The position numbers were made by a program, and so were the translations under genes. From positions 558,001 through 622,000 of the forward strand of contig NZ_BAABFV010000001.1 in the NCBI RefSeq assembly GCF_039541235.1: a DNA stretch of 64,000 bases, in the 5' to 3' direction. Source of the stretch: Kangiella marina. GTDB taxonomy: Bacteria; Pseudomonadota; Gammaproteobacteria; Enterobacterales; Kangiellaceae. The notes beneath the pieces are model-generated. The model was not told the origin of the DNA. It ran no database searches and saw nothing but the letters and a program-made list of their open reading frames with translations. Each line of letters opens with the position of its first letter. The stretch's first letter is position 1. Shown here in pieces: positions 27,022-35,647 of this stretch.

Positions 27022-28059
27022 ATGCAAACATTGACCATTACTCGTCCAGACGACTGGCACATTCACCTTCGCTCGGGCGCAGCCCTGCAGCACACGGTTA
27101 AAGACGCTGCCAAGCAATTTGCCCGCGCTATCGTGATGCCGAACCTGGTTCCGCCAGTCACTAACGTCGAACAGGCTGACGACTATCGCAACGCGATTAT
27201 GCGCCATACCACTGAAAGTATGGACTTCGAGCCGTTGATGACTTTGTATTTAACGGACAACACCAGTCCAGAAGATATTGAAGCCGCGGTCAAAAGTGGT
27301 TTTGTTAAGGCTTGCAAACTCTATCCTGCTGGCGCGACAACCAACTCTGACTCGGGCTTAACCAACATTGAAAACGCCTACCCGGTGTTTGAAAAGATGG
27401 CTGAGTTAGGCATGCCTTTATTGGTTCATGGCGAAGTCACTGACGCCGATATCGACATCTTCGACCGTGAAAAAGTCTTTATCGACACCAAACTGCGCCC
27501 CGTCGTCGAAAAGTTCACTGATTTGAAACTGGTACTTGAGCACATCACGACCAAAGACGCTGTAGACTTTGTCAATGAACAAGGGCCTAATGTTGCAGCA
27601 ACCATTACCGCGCACCACCTGCTTCTAAATCGTAATGATATGTTGGTTGGCGGTATTCGCCCACACTTGTACTGCTTACCGATTCTCAAGCGTCAAGAGC
27701 ACCAAGCGGCGCTTCTAGTCGCGGCGACATCTGGCTCACCGAAATTCTTCTTAGGCACAGACAGCGCCCCACACGCCAAGAGCAAAAAAGAAGCGGCTTG
27801 CGGTTGTGCTGGTGTTTATACAGCGTATGCAGCGATCGAGCTTTACGCTGAAGCATTCGAAATGATGGATAAACTGGACCGCCTAGAAGGTTTCGCCAGT
27901 TTCCATGGTCCTGACTTTTATGGTCTACCGCGCAACGAGCAACAAATCACGCTGGTCAAAGATGAATGGAAAGTTCCTAAACATCTTTGTTTAGGTAATG
28001 ATAAGCTAGTGCCTTTCTGTGCTGATGAAATGCTTCAGTGGAAGCTGAAAACTGACTAA
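27022..28059 (+). CDS. pyrC: Dihydroorotase (class II, PyrC type)
   Basis: 345 residues. HIHLR at about 13-17 gives the first metal-binding histidines, [11 protein letters not shown] carries the carboxylated-lysine region (K102-like), and LVHGE, EHITT and GTDSAPH supply the remaining ligands. It closes N-carbamoyl-aspartate to dihydroorotate in pyrimidine synthesis. It lies 31 bp upstream of rnt on the same strand. The 190-bp upstream gap presumably carries the promoter; no regulatory hairpin of the E. coli type was recognised. Confidence 0.97.
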   Translation: MQTLTITRPDDWHIHLRSGAALQHTVKDAAKQFARAIVMPNLVPPVTNVEQADDYRNAIMRHTTESMDFEPLMTLYLTDNTSPEDIEAAVKSGFVKACKLYPAGATTNSDSGLTNIENAYPVFEKMAELGMPLLVHGEVTDADIDIFDREKVFIDTKLRPVVEKFTDLKLVLEHITTKDAVDFVNEQGPNVAATITAHHLLLNRNDMLVGGIRPHLYCLPILKRQEHQAALLVAATSGSPKFFLGTDSAPHAKSKKEAACGCAGVYTAYAAIELYAEAFEMMDKLDRLEGFASFHGPDFYGLPRNEQQITLVKDEWKVPKHLCLGNDKLVPFCADEMLQWKLKTD

Positions 28060-28090
28060 CCGACGACTGATAAAAGGCTAAGGACTTTGC

Positions 28091-28744
28091 ATGCTCAATC
28101 TGCCGATTAAGGATCGTTTTCGCGGTTTTTATCCTGTGGTTGTAGACGTTGAGACGGGCGGTTTTAACGCCCAAACTGATGCCCTGCTTGAAATTGCAGC
28201 GGTCACCACTCGATACAATGACGATGGTCAGCTCGAAGTCCATAACAGCTATCACTTCAACGTCGAGCCGTTTGAGGGCGCCAATATTGAACAACGAGCC
28301 CTTGAGTTTACGGGTATCGACCCTGACAACCCGCTGCGGAATGCTGTGAGCGAAGCCGAAGCGTTAAAATCTATCTTCAAAGAACTGCGCAATGAACAAA
28401 AAGAAGCCGACTGTAACCGCTGTGTGTTAGTGGGCCACAACGCTTGGTTTGATCAAAGTTTTCTTAACGCCGCGGTCGAACGAGCCAACATCAAACGCAG
28501 CCCGTTCCACCCTTTTACCAGTTTTGATACCGCTTCCTTGTCGGCACTGATGCTAGGTCACACCGTACTAGCCCAAGCGTGTAAACGTGCGGAGATTACC
28601 TTTAGCCAAAAAGAGGCGCACTCAGCACTCTACGACGCGACCAAAACCGCTGAATTGTTTTGCCACTTGGTCAACCGCGCCAATCTGTCACAGGCTAACG
28701 AACCTTTTGTCGCAGAACTGGAAAGCTGCAAGGACGATGAGTAG
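28091..28744 (+). CDS. rnt: Ribonuclease T
   Basis: 217 residues of the DEDDh exonuclease fold: [11 protein letters not shown] (ExoI, D and E), [10 protein letters not shown] (ExoII) and [15 protein letters not shown] (ExoIII, His-Asp). RNase T trims 3' ends of tRNA and other stable RNAs as a dimer. It probably shares a transcript with pyrC. It converges with the 28751-28999 gene; only 6 bp separate the stops. Confidence 0.96.
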   Translation: MLNLPIKDRFRGFYPVVVDVETGGFNAQTDALLEIAAVTTRYNDDGQLEVHNSYHFNVEPFEGANIEQRALEFTGIDPDNPLRNAVSEAEALKSIFKELRNEQKEADCNRCVLVGHNAWFDQSFLNAAVERANIKRSPFHPFTSFDTASLSALMLGHTVLAQACKRAEITFSQKEAHSALYDATKTAELFCHLVNRANLSQANEPFVAELESCKDDE

Positions 28745-28750
28745 CCAACC

Positions 28751-28999
28751 TTAGCGCTGATAGAGACAACGTCCGCACAGTTCTTCGCACGTGACTTCCA
28801 ATATTAGCGCTTTTACCAATTTCTTGAGCTGGGCCTGGCTACTGGTCTGCAACTCCTGATAACTAATTAACCCTGAATTGAACAGTTCCTGTAAGCGGCA
28901 CCCTTGCCAGCGGCGAATCACCTGCCCACTGTCTTGCTCCACTAACTCTAAATGGGGCTGGCGTTTGTCTAACCATGCATTAATCACATAATTTATCAC
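28751..28999 (-). CDS. Small Cys-containing protein of unknown function behind a Fur-type box
   Basis: 82 residues from a GTG start with GGAG 7 nt upstream. I recognise no family. The C-terminus carries three cysteines in VTCEELCGRCLYQR (C-x3-C-x2-C), which could bind a metal or cluster. A perfect 7-1-7 Fur-type palindrome lies 64 bp upstream, suggesting iron control. It may belong to iron metabolism; this is inference from context. Confidence 0.65.
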   Translation of the reverse strand: MINYVINAWLDKRQPHLELVEQDSGQVIRRWQGCRLQELFNSGLISYQELQTSSQAQLKKLVKALILEVTCEELCGRCLYQR

Positions 29000-29062
29000 C
29001 GAGATTCTCCTTTATTTATCATTATTAGCGGTCTTACCTATGAAACGGCCAAAACTCACAAA

Positions 29063-29077
29063 TGAGAATAATTCTCA
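29063..29077. promoter_or_regulatory. Fur-box-like palindrome TGAGAAT-A-ATTCTCA
   Basis: A perfect 7-1-7 match to the TGAnAATnATTnTCA Fur core, in the gap between the 82-residue Cys protein (minus) and the isoaspartyl peptidase gene (plus). It could control either or both; it is nearer the minus-strand gene (64 bp versus 114 bp). Confidence 0.8.
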
Positions 29078-29190
29078 TGCGCATCGAAATCAAGCGTAAT
29101 TTACCCTAATCTTGTTGAGCATCACAGATCAGAGTTAACAACACGCCTACCATGTGATAGAACGTTAAAACTCCTCTAAGAAATTAGGTC

Positions 29191-30216
29191 ATGAAGATTA
29201 CAATGAAACTATTACAAGCACTGACCCTAACAACACTCGCCGCAATGAGCCTCAGTAGCCTAGCTATGCAAAAGCCTGAGCGCCCTTATGGCTTAGTCAT
29301 TCACGGCGGTGCCGGCACTATTCTTAAAAAGAACATGACGCCAGAAGCCGAAAAAGCTTACCGAGAAAAACTCGATGAAGCCTTAAACGCTGGTTATGCG
29401 GTTTTAGAGCAAGGCGGTAGCAGCATTGATGCCGTTAAAGCCTCGATTGTGATTATGGAAGACTCTCCCCTCTTTAACGCGGGAAAAGGCGCCGTCTTTA
29501 CCCATGAAGGGGTTAACGAATTGGATGCCTCAATCATGTACAGCGCAGATTTATCGGCAGGTGCTATCGCTGGCGTGAGTCATATCAAGAATCCCATCTT
29601 ATTAGCCGATAAAGTTCGCACCGACTCGGTTCATGTCATGATGGCGCGCGAAGGTGCCGAAGAGTTTGCCAAAGAACAAGGCTTTGAACTGGTCGACACA
29701 AAATACTTCTTCACCCAGAGACGCTGGGACCAGCTAGAAAAAGTCCTAAAACACACGCCAGAAAAGCCTAAGCTTTCTGAGGACGAAGCCAAGAACTCAA
29801 AGTTTGGCACAGTCGGCGCGGTAGCCCTCGACAAAAACGGCAACATCGCCGCAGCAACGTCGACAGGCGGCATGACCAACAAACGCTACGGTCGCATCGG
29901 TGACTCGCCAATAATCGGCGCAGGCACATATGCCGACAAAAACTGCGGCGTTTCCGCTACAGGCCACGGCGAATACTTTATCCGTGCTGCCGTAACTTAC
30001 GACATTTGCGCACGCGTGAAATACAAGCGCCAAGGCATTCAAGAATCCGCCGACGAAGTCATTCATGACAAGCTGGTCGAGATGGGTGGTGACGGCGGCG
30101 TTATCGGTTTAGACGCAGGCGCCAACATCATGGCAAGTTTCAACACCGAAGGCATGTACCATGGCTGGAAAACCAGCAACGGGCAAGCAGCGATTAAAAT
30201 TTACAAAGGCGAATAA
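29191..30216 (+). CDS. Exported isoaspartyl peptidase/L-asparaginase (Ntn hydrolase)
   Basis: 341 residues with a signal peptide (to about residue 25, SLSSLA). LVIHGGAGTI is the conserved N-terminal strand. The autoprocessing site is in KFGTVGAVALD, where Thr (about residue 209) becomes the N-terminal nucleophile after cleavage. GRIGDSPIIGAGTYAD and ATGHGEYFIR are typical of the plant-type asparaginase/isoaspartyl dipeptidase family. It degrades isoaspartyl dipeptides, probably in the periplasm. A lipoprotein gene starts 20 bp downstream. The alternative ATG at 29203 is possible. Confidence 0.92.
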   Translation: MKITMKLLQALTLTTLAAMSLSSLAMQKPERPYGLVIHGGAGTILKKNMTPEAEKAYREKLDEALNAGYAVLEQGGSSIDAVKASIVIMEDSPLFNAGKGAVFTHEGVNELDASIMYSADLSAGAIAGVSHIKNPILLADKVRTDSVHVMMAREGAEEFAKEQGFELVDTKYFFTQRRWDQLEKVLKHTPEKPKLSEDEAKNSKFGTVGAVALDKNGNIAAATSTGGMTNKRYGRIGDSPIIGAGTYADKNCGVSATGHGEYFIRAAVTYDICARVKYKRQGIQESADEVIHDKLVEMGGDGGVIGLDAGANIMASFNTEGMYHGWKTSNGQAAIKIYKGE

Positions 30217-30236
30217 TAAACAAGGTCATCATAGCT

Positions 30237-30719
30237 ATGATTCATACCAACATAAAAACCCTTTTAGCGATCACACTAGCTTCCAGTCTTCTGATCAGCT
30301 GTTCAGAAGACAACAAACCCCAGCAGCAAACTGAAAAACCTGTCGAGCAGGAAACATCTACTGAATCCAACGAACAAGAAAGCTCAATGGAAAGCCAAGA
30401 ATCAGAAACTGCTGAAAAAGAAGAAATTATCGACACCACAACCGAATCCATGGAATCGAAAAAAGGCCTCTACGTTTACTTTGAAGACAAAGCAACCTTC
30501 ACCGATTGCAGCAATGGCAAAACTTACCCCGTCGCCAAAGAAGGTAACTTTTACGAATTAGAAGCCACCTACTTAGCGCTGAAAGACGAGCCCCAACAAA
30601 AACTTATGTTTGACGTTAAAGGCGAATACGACATGCGCGCACCCGATGAAGGTGACGATGTTGATATGTTGATACCTTCTGAGCTAATCGGTGTGGTTCA
30701 TAAAGAAACTTGTCGGTAA
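30237..30719 (+). CDS. Lipoprotein with NlpE-like C-terminal half
   Basis: 160 residues. The signal ends in a lipobox-like LLISC (Cys about 22). Residues 25-75 are low-complexity and rich in Glu, Gln and Ser. The C-terminal half (GLYVYFEDKATFTDCSNGKTY onward) resembles the small beta-barrel domain of NlpE/copper-homeostasis lipoproteins, including the CxxG pair. That assignment is by eye and tentative. It is probably cotranscribed with the isoaspartyl peptidase. Confidence 0.72.
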   Translation: MIHTNIKTLLAITLASSLLISCSEDNKPQQQTEKPVEQETSTESNEQESSMESQESETAEKEEIIDTTTESMESKKGLYVYFEDKATFTDCSNGKTYPVAKEGNFYELEATYLALKDEPQQKLMFDVKGEYDMRAPDEGDDVDMLIPSELIGVVHKETCR

Positions 30720-30739
30720 ATACTACACCGACGCCCTAA

Positions 30740-30830
30740 GGTCAGAGTAATTGGTGAGTCGCCACGCAGGGGCTGCCCCATGGGGTACCCTACGTTTACT
30801 TATTAAGCTCACAAAAAATGTACTCTGACC
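30740..30830. repeat. 91-bp element with GGTCAGAGTA/TACTCTGACC ends
   Basis: Perfect 10-bp terminal inverted repeats (30740-30749 and 30821-30830) enclose GC-rich short dyads (GGGGCTGCCCC, CCCCATGGGG) and CCCTACGTTTACT. The last string recurs at 33562-33577. The right end continues CCATTTATT, a string repeated near 32772 and 33633. It is non-coding and looks like a miniature mobile element or an emptied cassette. Confidence 0.6.
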
Positions 30831-30979
30831 CCATTTATTCAAACAATACCGTGATAACAAATTTACCTTATTTAACAAAAAATGTGATCCTAGCTGTAGA
30901 TACCAATCGCCAAATCACGCAACCTTAGATGCATTCGTAACATCTTATCGTTAATCGATACATAGGGAGCAATCTATCA

Positions 30980-32209
30980 ATGTACCTGCTATTTCGTTCA
31001 GGGCTGCTATTCATTTCATTGTGCCTGCTAACCGTATTGACCGCCAAGGCCAAGCAGCCAAAAACGTATCAGTTGCAATACCACGCCACCATTAATCCTG
31101 ACACTGAGCAGGCAGAGGTCCAAATTACCCTGCCCGATGCCAAGCTTATCAATAGTATTAATTTCCGTCTCGACGAGGAATTTCATAGTAAGGTTCAGGG
31201 CAATGGCGAGCTAGAGCTAAAAGATGGCCGAGCTATTTGGCAACCACCGGAAAAGAACGCTCGCCTGAGTTACACAGTGAATCTTAATCATGAACGCTCC
31301 CCCGGCGAGTATGACTCTATCTATCAACAAGATTTTGCCATATTCCGTGGCGACGACCTTATTCCGCCCGCCACGGTACGTACCAAGCCAGGCGCCCATA
31401 GTAAGGCGAGTCTCACCTTTGAACTGCCTCAAGATTGGAACAGCATCAACAGCGGCTGGCCTAAAAAAGACGATCGACACTTTATTATTGACAACCCCGA
31501 ACGCCGCTTTGATCGCCCCATCGGCTGGTTTATCGCGGGTAAAATTGGCACCCGCCGAGAGAAATTAAATGGCACTCACGTCGCAGTCAGCGCGCCTCAA
31601 AACATGGGCGTCAAACGTATGGATTTAGTCAGTTTTATACTGATGAATTGGCCACAGCTTCGCGAATTGGTGGATGAGTTCCCCCCTAGAATACTGATTG
31701 TGACCGCACTCGATCCGATGTGGCGCGGAGGATTATCTGGCCCCAACTCACTATTTTTCCATGCCGACCGCCCCATGGTTAGTGAAAACGGTACTAGCAC
31801 CTTACTACACGAACTGTTCCACACCCTAACCGGTATTACCGATAAAGGTAACGACGACTGGGCAGTGGAAGGCCTAGCTGAATACTACGCCATTGAAATC
31901 CTTTACCGTAGCGGTGGCTTGAGCGAAAACAGACGCCAACGCGTTTTCGACTGGTTAGCTGACTGGAGTAAAGATATCACAAAACTACGAGGCCGCTCCT
32001 CAACGGGGCAACAAACTGCCCGCGCAGTCATTTTGCTGGAAGCACTGGCGCAAGAAATAAGCGAAAAGACCGAGGGCGAGAAATCTCTGGATGACCTTAC
32101 CCGAGCACTCATTAAAGAAAAGCACATTGACCTCGCCATGATAAAGCACATTGTGGAAGACCTTATCGGCACACCCGCCGACACCCTCGATTCACCACTA
32201 TTGAAATAA
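30980..32209 (+). CDS. Exported gluzincin-type zinc metallopeptidase (M61-like)
   Basis: 409 residues with a signal peptide ending near LTAKAKQ. The metal site is STLLHELFHTLTG (HExxH, about residue 278) with the third ligand Glu in WAVEGLAEYYA about 25 residues on, the spacing of gluzincins such as the M1/M61 families. The N-terminal half is beta-rich. A PDZ domain, usual in M61, is not seen. The substrate is unknown. A GGGAG site lies 10 nt upstream. Confidence 0.8.
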   Translation: MYLLFRSGLLFISLCLLTVLTAKAKQPKTYQLQYHATINPDTEQAEVQITLPDAKLINSINFRLDEEFHSKVQGNGELELKDGRAIWQPPEKNARLSYTVNLNHERSPGEYDSIYQQDFAIFRGDDLIPPATVRTKPGAHSKASLTFELPQDWNSINSGWPKKDDRHFIIDNPERRFDRPIGWFIAGKIGTRREKLNGTHVAVSAPQNMGVKRMDLVSFILMNWPQLRELVDEFPPRILIVTALDPMWRGGLSGPNSLFFHADRPMVSENGTSTLLHELFHTLTGITDKGNDDWAVEGLAEYYAIEILYRSGGLSENRRQRVFDWLADWSKDITKLRGRSSTGQQTARAVILLEALAQEISEKTEGEKSLDDLTRALIKEKHIDLAMIKHIVEDLIGTPADTLDSPLLK

Positions 32210-32271
32210 CACTGGTATATCTTTTACAGCTAAGGCCGTATTGTGGGGTTTTGAAGAATTGGGACAGAGTA

Positions 32272-32721
32272 TCATTTATTAATACGAATAAAATACTCTC
32301 TGGTATTAGTCATAAATTCAGGAGAGACCCAGTAAGTATCTTTGTTTATAAAGTTAGCGGTACTCTTTCGCTTACCCATTTGCGGGTGATTTGACTCAAT
32401 AGTCACAGAGTTTTCATCGCACTTTATCGTTTTATAAGAATACTCATTATATTGGTATTCAAAGTCATGAACCTTTCCATTCAACTCTACTTGAATAGTA
32501 GGAAGTTCATGCTCAATTATTTTATTATTTGTGATACTTATCTCCATATTGCCAAGTATCTGATTTAGAAGTTCTTCTTGTGCAGGCTCTAAATCTGCAT
32601 GTCTTTTGTTATATGCCATACTCAGCACTTTAGAGGACTTCCAAGTACCATTTACATTAGGACAAGATACCGCAGCTGAGCTAGCCAAAAGAAATATAAC
32701 TGTGATAAATAGTGGTTTCAT
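32272..32721 (-). CDS. Small secreted protein of unknown function
   Basis: 149 residues from the ATG at 32721 (MKPLFITVIFLLASSAAVSC), chosen because GGA lies 7 nt upstream; another ATG is four codons earlier. The signal may be of lipoprotein type (AVSC). The mature part contains NGTWKSSK at its start and an internal strand-rich region, reminiscent of lipocalin-like proteins but with no clear family match. It is bounded by degenerate inverted copies of GGGxCAGAGT (32261-32271) and ACTCTGCCCC (32762-32771). AT-rich relative to the core genes. Confidence 0.65.
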   Translation of the reverse strand: MKPLFITVIFLLASSAAVSCPNVNGTWKSSKVLSMAYNKRHADLEPAQEELLNQILGNMEISITNNKIIEHELPTIQVELNGKVHDFEYQYNEYSYKTIKCDENSVTIESNHPQMGKRKSTANFINKDTYWVSPEFMTNTREYFIRINK

Positions 32722-32793
32722 TAGAAATTCCATAGTGCGTTTACATGTTTATAATTAATCGACTCTGCCCCCATTTATTCCCCCTGACCCTAT

Positions 32794-33507
32794 TTAATTC
32801 GAGTTATAACCTTTTACTAGCCCCAGAATGTCGTTATACCCCCTAAGGCTAGAAATGTACTCCATATAATCTAGCAACTCCTTATCTTTATAAAAGTTGT
32901 CACTTTTTAGTAGTAGTTCGACCATTGCAAACTTATTTCTGTTGGAATGCATTATTATTGATGACACAAGGTTTTTTGAATCCCGCCTATTTAACTTCGT
33001 ATTCTTCAAGAGTAATTCAAATAACCCTAAATCTTTTTGTATAGCTATATCGATAGGCATTAAATTAAAATCAGACTTAACATTAGCATTACCGCCTAAC
33101 TCTATAATTCTTTCCACCAGCTTCATAGATCCTTTTTCAGTCGCAAAGTGAATTATGTATTCTTCCGTAGGAAGTTTTAGGTTGATATTATTAATAGACT
33201 CGATTACCTCTAGAACATAAGAGTCATCATCTGAATAGGCAACCAAATAAAAAATAGGTATGAACTCTTCATCGTTAGAAGTTTGACTCCTAAAGCAGCT
33301 AATCGTAGTAGAGTATCTTTTTAGATCCTTGGAACTATAACTATCCATTAACTTTTGAAAAAGTTCATCTTTAGAGTATTTGTCACAATTGCTCTCTACC
33401 TCACCTACCAATTCATTATTTCCTAAATTTTTATTTCCCTTCGAACAAACAGGTAAAGTAGCTAAACTTATAGCTGCCAGAATGACGATGTACATGATTT
33501 CTTTCAT
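32794..33507 (-). CDS. Exported ankyrin-repeat protein
   Basis: 237 residues with an N-terminal signal (MKEIMYIVILAAISLATLPVCS). Weak ankyrin repeats cover about residues 105-230: FATEKGSMKLVERIIELGGNANVKSDFNLMPIDIAI is the clearest, followed by LFELLLKNTKL and MVELLLKSDN. Ankyrin arrays bind other proteins; the partner is unknown. AT-rich, low similarity to anything I recognise, in the accessory stretch. Confidence 0.75.
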   Translation of the reverse strand: MKEIMYIVILAAISLATLPVCSKGNKNLGNNELVGEVESNCDKYSKDELFQKLMDSYSSKDLKRYSTTISCFRSQTSNDEEFIPIFYLVAYSDDDSYVLEVIESINNINLKLPTEEYIIHFATEKGSMKLVERIIELGGNANVKSDFNLMPIDIAIQKDLGLFELLLKNTKLNRRDSKNLVSSIIMHSNRNKFAMVELLLKSDNFYKDKELLDYMEYISSLRGYNDILGLVKGYNSN

Positions 33508-33646
33508 AAAGTGTTACTCAATGCCGCTTGGTTGATTACAAAACATCTGGTGCGTCACGACACACCCTACGTTTACTGATCATGTCCAACTTCAATGTGA
33601 GGCAAAATTTTCTTCATACCATTTATTTCGACCCCATTTATTTCAG

Positions 33647-34417
33647 TTACTTGCTCCACTCTCGTGTACCACTGATGTTTGACATTACATCGTCGAAGTC
33701 GAAGCTAGGGTCCGTATTGGCGTTGAACTTCCCTGTCTTTGTGCCGTAACTGAAGTTTGGGCAATCACAGTTATCCGCATATTCACCGCAATCCATACAT
33801 TCAGGGTTGCAATAATCGATCATCCTATCGATAGCATCGTGAGCTTCGTAGTCATAGTCAAAATTACCATACCCTGTGCTCCCACAGATGCGACCATTTA
33901 TGAAATCATCGATATCATTCGTATTTTTTAAGCCGCAATTAAATATAGTAGCAATAGGCCTTAGAACAACCCTTGAATAGTCAAACCTGTAAGAAGGCAT
34001 ATCAAAGAATATCTTTCCTTGATCAGGCTTAAGACAATGAAGTGAAAAATCACCATAATGATCAATCAGTTGTTTATATCTATTCCTATCTAATTCAACG
34101 TGCTTGAAAGAATTATTGACGGCATCCAAAAGGACAAACTTATTGTTAATGTGATTGCAACCATCGACTGCATATCGCTCATCGAAGCCCTTGATGAAGC
34201 TTGTTCTAGAGACGTTTGTCCTTTTCTTTGCAATGAACACCATATAGTCAACTGCATGAGCAAGAATAGAATTAAACGAGAAAACATGATGCAACCGCAG
34301 CTCGTTGTGGCTTAGCAGGTTGAAAAATTCTTCGGATGCCGGAATTAAGACATCATCTAAATAGGAAAGAAGGTACTTGGCGTCCTTCTCATCGGACTTT
34401 TCGTTGTATCGTTCCAT
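33647..34417 (-). CDS. Protein of unknown function with Cys-rich C-terminal cluster
   Basis: 256 residues, no signal peptide. The first half is predicted helical (LLSYLDDVLIPASEEFFNLLS, LAHAVDYMVFIAKKR) and has LLDAVNNSFKHVELDR. The last third carries CNPECMDCGEYADNCDCP, a possible zinc-binding knuckle (C-x3-C-x2-C-x6-C-x-C). I recognise no family. It lies 42 bp downstream of the coiled-coil membrane protein gene on the same strand, so the two may form a pair. AT-rich. Confidence 0.65.
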   Translation of the reverse strand: MERYNEKSDEKDAKYLLSYLDDVLIPASEEFFNLLSHNELRLHHVFSFNSILAHAVDYMVFIAKKRTNVSRTSFIKGFDERYAVDGCNHINNKFVLLDAVNNSFKHVELDRNRYKQLIDHYGDFSLHCLKPDQGKIFFDMPSYRFDYSRVVLRPIATIFNCGLKNTNDIDDFINGRICGSTGYGNFDYDYEAHDAIDRMIDYCNPECMDCGEYADNCDCPNFSYGTKTGKFNANTDPSFDFDDVMSNISGTREWSK

Positions 34418-34459
34418 ATACCTTATCTAAAAAATGTCCCTATGACAGCTTTGTTATAC

Positions 34460-35122
34460 CTAGATTTGTTTAAGGTCATTACGCATTTGCTCACGGAGTT
34501 CTTTAGCTTTACTTTTAGCTAGCCCACCTACTCTCGTAAGTTCAGTTTGATTCGCAGCCGCCAACTCTTGGTCGTTTTCAATAGTGATTTTGACCAAATC
34601 AGACATCATTTTTCCTGAGATAGTAAATAGCTGATCATATAACTCCTTTATTTCATCAAGAAGAACGGCAACTTCATCACTGGCTGTTAAACGCAAGCTA
34701 TTTGTCTCAGATTCTATAACACCAAGCTCTTGGAACCCATCGCGAGTTATTTTTGATACCTGCTCAGAAAACCGAATGGTGGCCTGAGTAGCTTCAACCT
34801 CATCATTGCGGTCACATGCTTGCAAGTAGGAGGACATAAATTCATTCATCATTGGGGTAAATACATCTTGGTAATCAGTTTGATGCTTATTATGTATAGC
34901 GTCAATGTGTCTAAAATATGACTCATATTGAGTAGCTTTCATTTCAAAAACTTTTTTACGCCTTTCCAGATCAAGATCAAAGGACTGCTTAACCCTGATC
35001 AGTTCGCGCTCATGTCTCTTCTTATTAAAGTATAAGAAAGCTAACCACAGCGCATTTATAAGGCCAAATGCCCAAGCGGCGTATTCTGGCTTTTCTGAAA
35101 TTACTTTGAATATTGCTTCCAT
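34460..35122 (-). CDS. Membrane-anchored coiled-coil protein of unknown function
   Basis: 220 residues. One transmembrane helix at about 14-32 (YAAWAFGLINALWLAFLYF) is followed by a KKRHERE stop-transfer and long helical, coiled-coil-like stretches to the end, so most of the protein is cytoplasmic. I recognise no family. The protein pairs with the 33647-34417 gene. Membrane-anchored helical proteins next to unknown partners are sometimes stress or phage-defence modules, but no effector motif is visible here. Confidence 0.65.
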   Translation of the reverse strand: MEAIFKVISEKPEYAAWAFGLINALWLAFLYFNKKRHERELIRVKQSFDLDLERRKKVFEMKATQYESYFRHIDAIHNKHQTDYQDVFTPMMNEFMSSYLQACDRNDEVEATQATIRFSEQVSKITRDGFQELGVIESETNSLRLTASDEVAVLLDEIKELYDQLFTISGKMMSDLVKITIENDQELAAANQTELTRVGGLAKSKAKELREQMRNDLKQI

Positions 35123-35340
35123 ACTCTATATTCGATTTTAGGTATAACACTATATTACCAGACAACGCCGGCAACCTTTTGACTTTTATATTATTTATTT
35201 TTAATGTCCGCTTTTATGGCTAAGACCCAGTAAACTGGACATCATTGTCGCGTTTGTTTTAATGAATAGTAGCAAAATCAATTTGTTAAGGGAAGTTGGT
35301 TGTAATTGAGCTCTTTATGAGATCCTGGCTTTCGTTAGGC

Positions 35341-35363
35341 AGAATTTGTTCCTAACAAATTCT
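35341..35363. repeat. Perfect inverted repeat AGAATTTGTT-CCT-AACAAATTCT
   Basis: A 10-bp stem with a 3-nt loop, AT-rich, without a T-run on either side. It could be a remnant of a repeat or a protein-binding dyad. Confidence 0.6.
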
Positions 35364-35483
35364 CTGCATTCCCTACATCCCTGTAGGTCAGATAACAGGT
35401 TTAAAAGACACTAGATTCCAGCCTTCGCGGGTGACCGTAGGGAATGCCCGTGGTGAATGACGGGTATTATTTATTGCGTAAAA

Positions 35484-35517
35484 AAAGCCCTAAGGCTTTC
35501 ACCTCAGGGCTTTAATC
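35484..35517 (-). terminator. Rho-independent terminator of the peroxiredoxin gene
   Basis: In the minus direction AAAGCCCTGAGG-TGAA-AGCCTTAGGGCTTT is followed by a run of Ts. It sits about 130 bp past the stop codon. Confidence 0.85.
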
Positions 35518-35558
35518 TTTAACGCTGATAGATTGATTGTTTCGAGTTCGCGGCAGAC

Positions 35559-35611
35559 GTTGTTTTAGGAGCGGAGATGACCAATTAGGTCATCGAGCAC
35601 CTCGGAACAAC
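35559..35611. repeat. 53-bp imperfect palindrome after the peroxiredoxin gene
   Basis: The outer GTTGTT/AACAAC and inner ATGACC/GGTCAT arms pair perfectly around AATTA; the middle segment pairs poorly. Cruciform or RNA-structure potential between the stop codon and the terminator. Confidence 0.5.
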
Positions 35612-35647
35612 TTCTAACAAAGAAATCGGACAATCTAGCTCGTTAAA

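Larger units (their letters stand above)
35123..35647. other. 525-bp non-coding stretch with several inverted repeats
   Basis: No gene. It holds the perfect inverted repeat at 35341-35363, a degenerate relative of the GCCTTCGCGGG element (about 35415-35460), the peroxiredoxin terminator at 35484-35517, and the imperfect palindrome at 35559-35611. Confidence 0.7.
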
